A stretch of DNA of 8,684 nucleotides. Source: Gemmatimonadota bacterium. Lineage in GTDB: Bacteria; Gemmatimonadota; Gemmatimonadetes; Gemmatimonadales; GWC2-71-9. Within the stretch, counting starts at the first letter, position 1. Each line of letters starts with the position of its first letter. Of the stretch, positions 1 to 6,693 are shown piece after piece. The translations under genes and the position numbers were made by a program. The stretch lies in contig QHTY01000223.1 in assembly GCA_003220985.1 (NCBI GenBank), positions 455 through 9,138 of the forward strand, in the 5' to 3' direction. The notes under the pieces were generated by a model that saw nothing but the letters and a program-made list of their open reading frames with translations, was not told the origin of the DNA and did not search any database.

Positions 1-2308
1 TGATTCCCTTCTTGGTAATCATCATCAGCTCATCGTCGGGCAGGACCTCTTTCAGCGCGACGATGACGCCCGTCTTGTCGCTCCGCTTCAGGGTGATGAT
101 GCCGCGGCCGCCGCGGTGCTGGACGCGGTATTCGTCGAGCTCGGACCGCTTCCCCATGCCCTTCTCGGTCACCGTGAGCAGCGTCGACTTGCGGCGCACG
201 ACAACCATGTCGATGACGTGGTCCTTCTTGTCGAGCTCGATGCCCTTCACGCCGGTTGCCGTGCGTCCCATGTCGCGCACGTCCTTCTCGTGGAAACGGA
301 TGCTCATGCCGTGCGCGGTCGCCAGTACGATGTCGTTCTTGCCGTCCGTGACCTGGACGTCGATGAGCTCGTCGCCCTTCTCGATGTTGATCGCGCGGAT
401 CCCCACCGAGCGCGGGTTGCCGAATTCCGAGAGCACGGTCTTCTTGACGACGCCGGCCTTCGTGGCGAAGAGCAGGAACTGATCCTCGGAGAACTCGCGG
501 ACCGGGACCAACGCCGCGAGCCGCTCGTCGGGCTTCATCGCGACGCAGCTGAGAATCGGCTTGCCGCGGGCGGATCGCGCCGCCTGCCCGATCTCGTGCA
601 CCTTGAGCCAGTAGCACTGGCCCTGTTCGGTGAAGAACATGACGTAGTCGTGCGTCGACGCGATGAAGAGATGCTCGACCCAGTCGTCTTCCTTCTGATG
701 CGCGGCGATGACGCCCTTGCCGCCACGCCGCTGCCGCCGGTACGCGGAGACGGGAAGTCGCTTGATATAGCCCGCGTGCGAGACCGTGATCACCATGTCC
801 TCTTCGGCAATCAGGTCCTCGATCGAGAATTCTCCCTGGTCGGCGACAATCTCGGTACGCCGGTCGTCGCCAAAACCGTGGGCCAGCTCGGTCAGCTCTT
901 CCTTCAGGATCTTCATGCGCCGCGGCTTGGACGCGAGGATTTCCTTGCACTCCTTGATGAACTTGCGGACGTCCTTCAGCTCTTCCTCGAGCTTCGTAAT
1001 CTCGAGGGCGGTGAGCCGCGCCAGCCGCATGTTGAGGATCTCGGCTGATTGCTTCTCGGACAGCTTGAAGCGTTTGCGCAGCGCGGCATCCGCCGACGGC
1101 GTGTCCTTCGATTTCTTGATGAGCTTGATCACTTCGTCGATGTTGTCGACGGCGATCTTCAAGCCCTCGAGGATATGCTCGCGGTCCTGCGCACGCTGCA
1201 GCTCGAACTGGGTGCGCAGGGTGATGACGTTGTGGCGGTGCTCGATGAAGTACTGCAACAGCTCGAGCAGTGTCAGCTCGCGCGGCGTGCCGTCCACCAG
1301 CGCCAGCATGATGGCGCCGAACGTCTGCTGCATCTGCGTGTGCTTGTAGAGCTGATTGAGCACGACCATGGGGATGACGTCGCGCTTCAGCTCGATGACG
1401 AGCCGAATCCCTTCCTTGTCGGACTCGTTGCGAACGTCGCTGATCCCCTCGAGCTTCTTCGCGAGCACCAGGTCGCGAATCTGCTCATGCACCCGTTCGG
1501 GGCTGACCTGATACGGAAACTCCGTGACCACGATCTGCTGCTTGCCGGTCGACTCCTTTTCTTCGGCGATCGCGCGCGCGCGAATGACGATGCGGCCGCG
1601 GCCCTTCTCGTAGCACTCCTTGATGCCCTCCCGGCCGTAGATGATCGCGCCGGTCGGGAAATCGGGACCTTTGACAAACTTCCGGATGTCCCTGATCGTC
1701 GCGGTGGGATGATCGACGAGGTGGACGACCGCCTCCTCGCCGAGATTGTGCGGCGGAATGTTCGTCGCCATCCCGACCGCGATGCCCGCCGACCCGTTCA
1801 CGATCAGATTCGGCAGCCGTCCCGGCAGGACGGTGGGCTCCTGCAACCGGTCGTCGAAGTTGGGGACGAACGCGACGGTGTTCTTGTCGATGTCCTCCAG
1901 CATCGTCATCGCGACGCGGGTGAGCCGGGCTTCGGTGTACCGGTAGGCGGCCGCGGAGTCGCCATCGACCGAACCGAAATTCCCCTGGCCATCGATGAGC
2001 GGGTAGCGCAACGAGAAGTCCTGCACCATCCGGACGAGCGAGTCGTAGACCGCGATGTCGCCGTGGGGATGGTATTTGCCGAGGACGTCGCCGACGACGG
2101 TCGCCGCTTTCTTATAGGGCCGGCCCGGCACCAGGCCGAGCTCGTGCATGGCGTAGAGGATGCGGCGGTGGACGGGCTTCAACCCGTCGCGGACATCGGG
2201 CAGCGCGCGCTGCACGATGACGCTCATCGAGTAGTCGAGGAACGATTCCTTCAGCTCGTCTTCGATGAGGCGCGGGAGAATACGTTCGCGGACGTTAGGA
2301 CCGGTCAT
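1..2308 (-). CDS. gyrA: DNA gyrase subunit A (C-terminus cut by window edge)
   Basis: Breakage-reunion subunit of the type II topoisomerase that introduces negative supercoils; it works as A2B2 with GyrB in the cytoplasm. Translating the minus strand from the ATG at 2308 gives 769 residues without a stop, running off the left edge; the family is usually 800-900 residues, so the tail is missing. It begins MTGPNVRERILPRLIEDELK. The DNA-cleaving region contains KYHPHGDIAVYD (about 78-89) and AYRYTEARL, with the catalytic Tyr at 124. A GyrA box, QRRGGKG, lies at 526-532 and a second box-like repeat, QHRGGRG, at 730-736; both belong to the DNA-wrapping C-terminal pinwheel. The box argues for GyrA rather than ParC. 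The position equivalent to E. coli Ser83 is Ile85. No clear Shine-Dalgarno sequence precedes the ATG, and a heptamer repeat sits 16-40 bp upstream. The broken oxidoreductase gene ends 77 bp upstream on the same strand. Confidence 0.97.
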   Translation of the reverse strand, partial: MTGPNVRERILPRLIEDELKESFLDYSMSVIVQRALPDVRDGLKPVHRRILYAMHELGLVPGRPYKKAATVVGDVLGKYHPHGDIAVYDSLVRMVQDFSLRYPLIDGQGNFGSVDGDSAAAYRYTEARLTRVAMTMLEDIDKNTVAFVPNFDDRLQEPTVLPGRLPNLIVNGSAGIAVGMATNIPPHNLGEEAVVHLVDHPTATIRDIRKFVKGPDFPTGAIIYGREGIKECYEKGRGRIVIRARAIAEEKESTGKQQIVVTEFPYQVSPERVHEQIRDLVLAKKLEGISDVRNESDKEGIRLVIELKRDVIPMVVLNQLYKHTQMQQTFGAIMLALVDGTPRELTLLELLQYFIEHRHNVITLRTQFELQRAQDREHILEGLKIAVDNIDEVIKLIKKSKDTPSADAALRKRFKLSEKQSAEILNMRLARLTALEITKLEEELKDVRKFIKECKEILASKPRRMKILKEELTELAHGFGDDRRTEIVADQGEFSIEDLIAEEDMVITVSHAGYIKRLPVSAYRRQRRGGKGVIAAHQKEDDWVEHLFIASTHDYVMFFTEQGQCYWLKVHEIGQAARSARGKPILSCVAMKPDERLAALVPVREFSEDQFLLFATKAGVVKKTVLSEFGNPRSVGIRAINIEKGDELIDVQVTDGKNDIVLATAHGMSIRFHEKDVRDMGRTATGVKGIELDKKDHVIDMVVVRRKSTLLTVTEKGMGKRSELDEYRVQHRGGRGIITLKRSDKTGVIVALKEVLPDDELMMITKKGI

Positions 2309-2323
2309 GAAGAGGCGGTTTCT

Positions 2324-2348
2324 GGTGTCAGGTGTCGGGTGTCAGGTG
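2324..2348. repeat. Heptamer tandem repeat upstream of gyrA
   Basis: Three full and one partial copy of a 7-bp unit read GGTGTCA, GGTGTCG, GGTGTCA, GGTG on the plus strand. The run lies 16-40 bp upstream of the gyrA start, in the only gap between gyrA and the oxidoreductase gene. The last base of the unit alternates A/G/A. The unit resembles the one at 3437-3464 (read on the opposite strand), both fitting GGWGTCR. Function unknown; it would lie in the gyrA leader or promoter-proximal region. Confidence 0.85.
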
Positions 2349-2385
2349 ATGCCCGAAATGGGCTAAGATGTGCAAAATTAACTAC

Positions 2386-3427
2386 TTAGACTTCGGAAGG
2401 CAACTCCACGACGATCTTGCCCAACTGCTCGCCCTTGGCCAGCCGCTCAAATGCATCTCGCGCCTGCCCCAGAGGATACACGCGATCGACAACTGGCCGC
2501 AGCTCGCCCTGGCCCAGTCGGCGCACGACCTCCGCGTACTCCGCCGCATTCCCCATCGTTGAACCCAGGATGCTCCAGTGATGCCAGAACAATCGCCGCA
2601 GATCGAGATGCACCTGCGGCCCGGATGTCGCGCCACAGGTCACCAGTCGGCCGCCGCGCCGGAGACAGCGGAGCGAGTCGTCCCACGTCGCGGCTCCGAC
2701 GTTCTCGACCACCACATCCACGCCGCGCTTGTTGGTCAGGGCACGCACCTCTGCGGCCACCTGTTGCGTGCGGTGGTTGAGGGTCACATCGGCGCCGAGC
2801 TGCTTCGCCGCGGCAAGTTTGGCGTCGTCCGAGGAGGTCACGATGACCCGCGCGCCGACGAGCTTGGCGATGCGCATCGCGGTCAGGGACACGCCCCCGC
2901 CGATTCCCCATCTCCCCGGCCTTGAGGTGCGCCCGGGTCACGAGCATCCGCCAGGCGGTCAGCGTCACGAGCGAGAACGCCGCCGCCTCCGCCCAGGTGA
3001 GCGCCGGGGACAGGTTGGGCCCGCGCACCACGTTTTGCGCCGGTACCGTCACCAGCTCGGCCATTGTCCCCGGGAGGTGTTCGCCCAGGAGCCGATAGTT
3101 CACGCAGAGCGAATGCTCGCCCGCGCGGCAGAATTCGCACGTGTAATCGGAGATCCCCGGATTGATGAGCACGCGATCGGCGGGTTGCACGTTGGTGACA
3201 CCGGGGCCGACGGTCTCTACGACGCCCGCCCCGTCCGCAGCCACGATGTGCGGGAATTCTCTGCCTGCTCCGGGCAGGCCTTCCGCTACGAACAGATCGA
3301 GATGATTCAACGCCGCCGCGCGAATCGCGACGCGTACCTCACCCGCCTTGGGAGCGGGCGCGTCTGGAACCTCGGTGATTTGGAGCTTGTCGATACCGCC
3401 GGCGGCGGTGAGCACGCAGGCACGCAT
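2386..3427 (-). pseudogene. Zinc-type alcohol dehydrogenase / quinone oxidoreductase, broken by a small deletion
   Basis: Medium-chain dehydrogenase/reductase family, probably an NAD(P)H-dependent oxidoreductase in the cytoplasm. Frame one runs from the ATG at 3427 for about 173 residues: MRACVLTAAGGIDKL, then NHLDLF, then a structural-zinc-like lobe with Cys97, Cys100 and Cys108, where Asp94 replaces the usual first Cys, then LGEHLPGTMAELV. Near 2905-2912 the homology jumps to another frame, which gives GIGGGVSLTAMRIAKLVGAR (Rossmann nucleotide-binding start) and continues through KLAAAKQLGADVTLNHR to KIVVELPSEV and a TAA at 2386-2388. Relatives carry roughly four more residues (VLIW-like) between LKAGEM and GIGGG. 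Adding about 11 nt makes the whole 1053 nt, or 350 residues, the normal family size. Unrepaired translation would give a 326-residue product with a nonsense second half. An assembly error cannot be excluded. Confidence 0.85.
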
Positions 3428-3431
3428 TCAG

Positions 3432-3437
3432 CTCCCT
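3432..3437 (-). promoter_or_regulatory. Ribosome binding site of the oxidoreductase gene
   Basis: AGGGAG on the minus strand lies 4 nt before the ATG at 3427. It abuts the end of the heptamer repeat array, so the Shine-Dalgarno sequence looks partly derived from the repeat, whose units contain GGAG. Confidence 0.5.
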
Positions 3438-3464
3438 AACTCCCGACTCCTGACTCCCAATTCC
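3437..3464. repeat. Heptamer tandem repeat upstream of the oxidoreductase gene
   Basis: Four degenerate 7-bp units read TAACTCC, CGACTCC, TGACTCC, CAATTCC on the plus strand (YRAYTCC). They fill nearly all of the 39-bp gap between the stop of the Ig/TolB-like gene and the oxidoreductase start. The two best units differ from the gyrA-upstream heptamer only by A/T at one position, but lie in the opposite orientation relative to their downstream gene. Confidence 0.75.
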
Positions 3465-3466
3465 TA

Positions 3467-5749
3467 TTACGGCCGGAACGCCGGCGTGATCATCTGCTCC
3501 AGGCCGATCGTCGGCAGCGGGACGGGGGTCGCCGAGCCGACCGGCTGAACGTATACGCGGTACACGGGATTGCGGCGATTCTGCGGCTCCGCGTTCACGA
3601 CCAGGGCCAGGAGATCGCCGGACGGTGAGACGGCGAACGACGCGATCGCGAGGTCGGTGCCGGTGAGCGCGGTGGTCGCGCCGGTCGCGAGATCGGCTCG
3701 GATAACCTGCTGGACCGTGCGATTGCCCTCACGCCGCTCTACCAGGTAGGCGAGCGAGCCGTCACGCAGAAACCGGGGCTCCGACTCACGTTGTTGCGGC
3801 GACCGCGTGAATTGACGCTGGTTGGTGCCGTCGCGGTTCATCAGCCAGATATCGCCGTCCTTGTTCCGCGTGGAGACGTAGGCGATCGTCTGGCCGTCCG
3901 GCGACATCGCCGGCGAGGAGTTGACCGAGTCACGCGTGAGCTGCGTCAGGCCGGTGCCGTCCACGTTGACGGCCCAGATCTGCTGCTTCCCGGCGGTGCG
4001 GGATGAGTGGAACACGAGCGACTGACCGTCCGGCATAAGCGACGGCCGGCCGTCGGGCTGCGGATCATTCGTGACGCGCGTGGTCCCCGTCCCGTCCGCA
4101 TTCATCACGTAGATCTCGGCGTTCCCGTCGCGCGAGGAGACAAAGGCGATACGCGATCCATCCGACGAGAACGCGGGATCGCTGGCCGAGGCGGTATCGG
4201 TGGCGGGGGTTAACTTCGTGAGCTGCGCGAGGTTCGAGCGCTCGACAGCGTAGAGCTGGAACTTGCCGGGAGTACTCGGCGCGGCGCGCGAGCTGGCGAC
4301 GACGATCTCACCCACGACATACACATCCGCCGTCGCGGTCCTTCCACCGGGCGCCGTGGCCGTCACCTTCGCATGGCCATACGCGGCGCCGGTTACCGTG
4401 CCGTCCTCACCGACGCTGGCGATCTGCGGACTATCGCTGCTCCACGTGAGATTCGTCGCGGGCGCCAGGACGTTTCCCTGCTCGTCAGCGTAATTCGCCC
4501 GAAGCGTGCGGCGCTGATTAATGCCGATGCCGACCCGCGGCTGCACAAAGCGCGGAAAGCCCGCGATCACACTGATGTTCCACGCGACCGACAGCCCCGA
4601 GCCTGGACCCCGAACCATCAGTTGCGTCTTCCCGACCGCCCGGCCGGTCAGCAGACCCGTTTGGGGGTCGAAGCTGGCGATACCCGGATCCGTCACGGTC
4701 CAGCGCAGCCGAGCCTCTGGAACAAGTGCGTTCTCGGACGTGAGCGCCTGGGCTTCGAATTTCGTGGAACCGGTCAGTGGCACCTGGACTTCGTCCGAGA
4801 GCTTCGGCCGCACCGAGAGCTTAGTAACTACTTGGTGCACGGAGACATCGATACTCTTGCTCTGGAGCAGACCGGATACCGTTAGAATCGCCTTGCCCGG
4901 CCCAACCGCGGTGACTACGCCCGCCAGACTCGCGCGGACGACACTCTGATCACTCGACGCCCATTGGAGCACGAGGGGGTTGACCGTCCGGTTGTTCTGC
5001 GTTGCAACAATGACGTGCAGCGTGTCGACTTCCCCGGGTGCGAGCAGCAGCGGGGAACCCTCCCGTACGGTGAACTCCGCCTGCTGCACCACCACCGGGG
5101 CGGTCGCCGTCAGGCCGCCGGTGTGGGTCGCCTGGATCGTACCCTGGCCCGGCGCGAGGGCGACGACGTTGCCGCTTTGGTCGACGCTCGCGACGTCCGG
5201 TCGGAGCGATGTCCACGTCACCACGACGGGCGCGGCGGGTGAGCCGTCGTCGCGCAGCGCCCGCGGCGAGACGCGCGTGTTCTCCGATGGCAGCAGGTAG
5301 ACGACGCCGGGCTCGAGGCGGAGGGCGGCGGCGGGCCCGCTGCCGGACGGCTGGCCGGAGAGGTCTTGACCCGGCGGCGGAGGGGGCGCTGGAGGACCGG
5401 GAGGGGGCGCCGGGGGCGGGGCTGGTGACGCGCCACCAGTGACCTGGATGGCGGCCTGCCCCCGGCGCGCGCCCACGCGGGCCTCGATGATGGCCACACC
5501 GTTGGCCACGCCGGTGACGGTGCCGTTGTTGTCGACCTTCGCGATGTTGACGTTGTTGGACGACCAGATGATGCGCACCGGGGGGATGACATTCCCGATG
5601 CGATCGAACGCTGTCGCGAGCAAACCGGTGCGTTCACCGGCGCGGATGGTCACCGAGGGGGGCGCGACCTGCACCTCGGCGACACTCTGCGCGACCAGTG
5701 CAGTGGGCAGGAGCAGCCCCAATGTGCCGAGAAGTACGCATCTCATCAT
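3467..5749 (-). CDS. Exported protein with stacked BIG2-type Ig-like domains and a TolB-like beta-propeller
   Basis: 760 residues. The start MMRCVLLGTLGLLLPTALVA is a signal peptide, with cleavage likely near residues 20-22, so the protein is exported. Five Ig-like (BIG2-style) domains follow, each with the W-S/T-S...IA-V-D...G-V-T-G/A pattern: about 25-103, 142-221, 225-304, 306-395 and 398-482. A Pro-rich hinge (about 109-127) separates the first two. Residues 483-740 form a TolB/PD40-type propeller with six recognisable blades starting near 483, 525, 568, 612, 657 and 703; typical motifs are FSSDGSRIAFVSSRDGNAEI, YVMNADGTGTTRVT and MSPDGQTIAYVS. Ig stacks usually act as spacers or adhesion modules and such propellers bind proteins or peptides, so a cell-surface or periplasmic binding role is inferred; no catalytic motif is seen. 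Two ATG codons in tandem (5749, 5746) open the gene with no Shine-Dalgarno sequence. It is transcribed towards the oxidoreductase gene. Confidence 0.9.
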   Translation of the reverse strand: MMRCVLLGTLGLLLPTALVAQSVAEVQVAPPSVTIRAGERTGLLATAFDRIGNVIPPVRIIWSSNNVNIAKVDNNGTVTGVANGVAIIEARVGARRGQAAIQVTGGASPAPPPAPPPGPPAPPPPPGQDLSGQPSGSGPAAALRLEPGVVYLLPSENTRVSPRALRDDGSPAAPVVVTWTSLRPDVASVDQSGNVVALAPGQGTIQATHTGGLTATAPVVVQQAEFTVREGSPLLLAPGEVDTLHVIVATQNNRTVNPLVLQWASSDQSVVRASLAGVVTAVGPGKAILTVSGLLQSKSIDVSVHQVVTKLSVRPKLSDEVQVPLTGSTKFEAQALTSENALVPEARLRWTVTDPGIASFDPQTGLLTGRAVGKTQLMVRGPGSGLSVAWNISVIAGFPRFVQPRVGIGINQRRTLRANYADEQGNVLAPATNLTWSSDSPQIASVGEDGTVTGAAYGHAKVTATAPGGRTATADVYVVGEIVVASSRAAPSTPGKFQLYAVERSNLAQLTKLTPATDTASASDPAFSSDGSRIAFVSSRDGNAEIYVMNADGTGTTRVTNDPQPDGRPSLMPDGQSLVFHSSRTAGKQQIWAVNVDGTGLTQLTRDSVNSSPAMSPDGQTIAYVSTRNKDGDIWLMNRDGTNQRQFTRSPQQRESEPRFLRDGSLAYLVERREGNRTVQQVIRADLATGATTALTGTDLAIASFAVSPSGDLLALVVNAEPQNRRNPVYRVYVQPVGSATPVPLPTIGLEQMITPAFRP
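5399..5421 (+). other. G-quadruplex-capable G-rich tract
   Basis: Four runs of three to five G separated by 1, 4 and 1 nt (G3-N1-G5-N4-G5-N1-G4) lie on the plus strand, which is the template strand of the Ig/TolB-like gene. It overlaps the codons of the Pro-rich hinge, so CCN/GGN codon composition alone may explain it. Confidence 0.5.
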
Positions 5750-5757
5750 GGCTGGCG

Positions 5758-5787
5758 AATGTGTGTCCGGCTAAATGGCGTTGTCAA
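5758..5787 (-). promoter_or_regulatory. Possible promoter of the Ig/TolB-like gene
   Basis: A perfect TTGACA lies on the minus strand (5787-5782). After an 18-nt spacer comes CACATT (5763-5758), a weak -10 box with three matches to TATAAT. Transcription would begin about at the ATG (5749), implying a nearly leaderless message, which fits the absence of a Shine-Dalgarno sequence. The -10 match is poor. Confidence 0.3.
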
Positions 5788-5846
5788 GCCAACTTGTCAC
5801 CAAGAGCGGTATTTGGCGAGATCGAAAGGGCGGTCGTCGGTATCAC

Positions 5847-5877
5847 TTGCGAGGTCAGAATCCCGCGGTAAGCTATA
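5847..5877 (+). promoter_or_regulatory. Weak candidate promoter of the plus-strand block
   Basis: TTGCGA (5847-5852) is followed by the A/T-richer TAAGCTATA (5869-5877) in the divergent intergenic region, about 45-75 bp before the small basic protein gene. Spacing is plausible for a sigma70-type promoter, but neither box is a good match. Confidence 0.2.
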
Positions 5878-5909
5878 GGCCACCCACGACGCCCCCGCAC
5901 CATCAGCAT

Positions 5910-5914
5910 AGGAG
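5910..5914 (+). promoter_or_regulatory. Ribosome binding site of the H1-like gene
   Basis: AGGAG is followed by an 8-nt spacer and ATG at 5923. This good Shine-Dalgarno sequence supports the small open reading frame as a real gene and fixes its start. Confidence 0.75.
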
Positions 5915-5922
5915 ATGATCCG

Positions 5923-6168
5923 ATGCTTGAGCAGACGGACGTACCGGAGAGCAGTTGGCCTGGACCGGGGTTCATGGAGCCGATGTTCCCGTCGGCGCCA
6001 ACGCCCGCGCCGACGCCATCGTCGATGCCGATGCACGAGTCGTCGCGCCCGTCTTCCAAGCCCAAGGCGAAGAAGAAAAAGAAAGCCGCCAAGAAGGCCC
6101 GGCCTAAGGCAAAGAAGAAGAAACCGGCGAAAAAGAAGAAAGCCGCCAAGAAGAAACGCCGCCGCTAG
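5923..6168 (+). CDS. Small histone-H1-like Lys/Ala-rich protein
   Basis: 81 residues. The N-terminal 45 are mildly acidic and Pro/Ser/Met-rich (MLEQTDVPESSWPGPGF...). The C-terminal 36 (46-81) contain 25 Lys/Arg interspersed with Ala and Pro, including KKKKKAAKKARPKAKKKK, and end KKKRRR. This resembles the tails of eukaryotic histone H1 and of bacterial H1-like proteins such as chlamydial Hc2 or Lys-rich extensions of HU. The likely role is non-specific binding to DNA or RNA, possibly nucleoid compaction; low complexity makes true homology hard to claim. A good Shine-Dalgarno sequence lies 8 nt upstream of the ATG. An 18-bp direct repeat within the tail indicates in-frame internal duplication. 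A strong hairpin follows the stop by 19 bp, so it may be its own transcription unit ahead of the lipoprotein genes. The alternative is a non-coding A/G-rich tract, but the Shine-Dalgarno sequence and clean frame argue against that. Confidence 0.75.
   Translation: MLEQTDVPESSWPGPGFMEPMFPSAPTPAPTPSSMPMHESSRPSSKPKAKKKKKAAKKARPKAKKKKPAKKKKAAKKKRRR
6079..6153 (+). repeat. Internal 18-bp direct repeat in the basic tail
   Basis: The 18-mer AAGAAAGCCGCCAAGAAG occurs exactly at 6079-6096 and 6136-6153. The copies are offset by 57 bp, a multiple of three, so they are in frame (KKAAKK-type motif). This suggests tail growth by slippage or unequal recombination. Confidence 0.85.
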
Positions 6169-6187
6169 ACAACTCGCTTCGCCATCC

Positions 6188-6218
6188 CGCGGGAGCGTCT
6201 CCACGAGACGCTCCCGCG
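6188..6218 (+). terminator. Perfect 14-bp hairpin, terminator-like but without a T tract
   Basis: CGCGGGAGCGTCTC (6188-6201), loop CAC, and the exact reverse complement GAGACGCTCCCGCG (6205-6218). It lies 19 bp after the H1-like stop and 22 bp before the DUF4440 start. The stem is very GC-rich, but what follows is AACACG with no run of T on either strand. It could be a terminator that works without a U tract, an mRNA-stabilising 3' end, or an attenuator ahead of the lipoprotein operon. Confidence 0.6.
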
Positions 6219-6226
6219 AACACGTT

Positions 6227-6232
6227 AAGGAG
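6227..6232 (+). promoter_or_regulatory. Ribosome binding site deciding a GTG start
   Basis: AAGGAG with an 8-nt A-rich spacer precedes the GTG at 6241. This selects GTG as the start and gives a complete lipoprotein signal. Confidence 0.8.
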
Positions 6233-6240
6233 AAAAAACC

Positions 6241-6693
6241 GTGTGTGGTACGTGGTGGGTGGTTTCCGTTTCGGTCCTGATCGCATGCTCGGCGCCGAAG
6301 ATCCCGCTCGGCAATCCGCCGCAGGAAATCGCGGCGATGTTGCAGCGCTCTGCCTCGGACTGGAATCGGGGCGATCTCACGGGGTTCATGAGCGACTACG
6401 CCCAGGACTCGCTCACCAGCTATATGGCGAACGGGCACGTGCAGTACGGCTGGCAGGCGCTGTACGATCGCTATCAGAAGAACTACTTCGCCCCCGGGAA
6501 GTCACGCGACTCGCTCTCGTTCGACGAGCTGCACGTGCGCGTGCTCACACCCGACTTCGCGTATGCGACGGCACGATTCAAACTGACGCGCGGGGATTCA
6601 GTCGTGGCGAGCGGACCATTCACGCTGGTGCTCCAGAAACAGGGCGACCGCTGGCGGATCCTGCACGATCATACATCGGCTGATCCGAAGTGA
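6241..6693 (+). CDS. DUF4440 / NTF2-like (SnoaL-fold) lipoprotein
   Basis: 150 residues from a GTG start with a strong Shine-Dalgarno sequence. MCGTWWVVSVSVLIACSAP is a short lipoprotein signal with lipobox LIAC; Cys16 would be lipidated, with Ser at +2. The mature part fits the small cone-shaped NTF2-like fold: an N-terminal helix (EIAAMLQRSASDWNRGDLTG), the YMANGHVQYGWQALYDRY segment, and C-terminal strands FTLVLQKQGDRWRILHDHTS typical of DUF4440 proteins. Such domains occur as small ligand-binding proteins or isomerase-like enzymes; no specific catalytic set can be assigned, so the function is unknown. Its TGA overlaps the GTG of the next gene (GTGA, 6690-6693), showing translational coupling to the amidohydrolases and suggesting it assists them or shares their substrate. 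Confidence 0.88.
   Translation: MCGTWWVVSVSVLIACSAPKIPLGNPPQEIAAMLQRSASDWNRGDLTGFMSDYAQDSLTSYMANGHVQYGWQALYDRYQKNYFAPGKSRDSLSFDELHVRVLTPDFAYATARFKLTRGDSVVASGPFTLVLQKQGDRWRILHDHTSADPK

Noticed and set aside
1..2308. ParC (topoisomerase IV) instead of GyrA
   Set aside because: A canonical GyrA box, QRRGGKG, is present at residues 526-532, which ParC lacks or has degraded.
2351..2363. Small hairpin GCCC-GAAAT-GGGC between gyrA and the oxidoreductase gene as a terminator
   Set aside because: Only a 4-bp stem with no T run; likely chance.
116..2389. Long plus-strand open frames (116-1048, 1049-2389) opposite gyrA
   Set aside because: Both are antisense shadows of the conserved gyrA frame in GC-rich DNA; their products are Asp/Val/Leu/Arg-rich with no family resemblance.
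2900..2915. Programmed frameshift in the oxidoreductase gene
   Set aside because: No slippery heptamer or stimulatory structure is evident, and simple frameshifting would still leave the Rossmann strand missing.
5784..6438. Minus-strand frames across the H1-like gene, one with Phe-rich stretches that look membrane-like
   Set aside because: The Phe runs are the complement of AAG/AAA lysine codons; there is no ribosome binding site, and the opposite frame has one.
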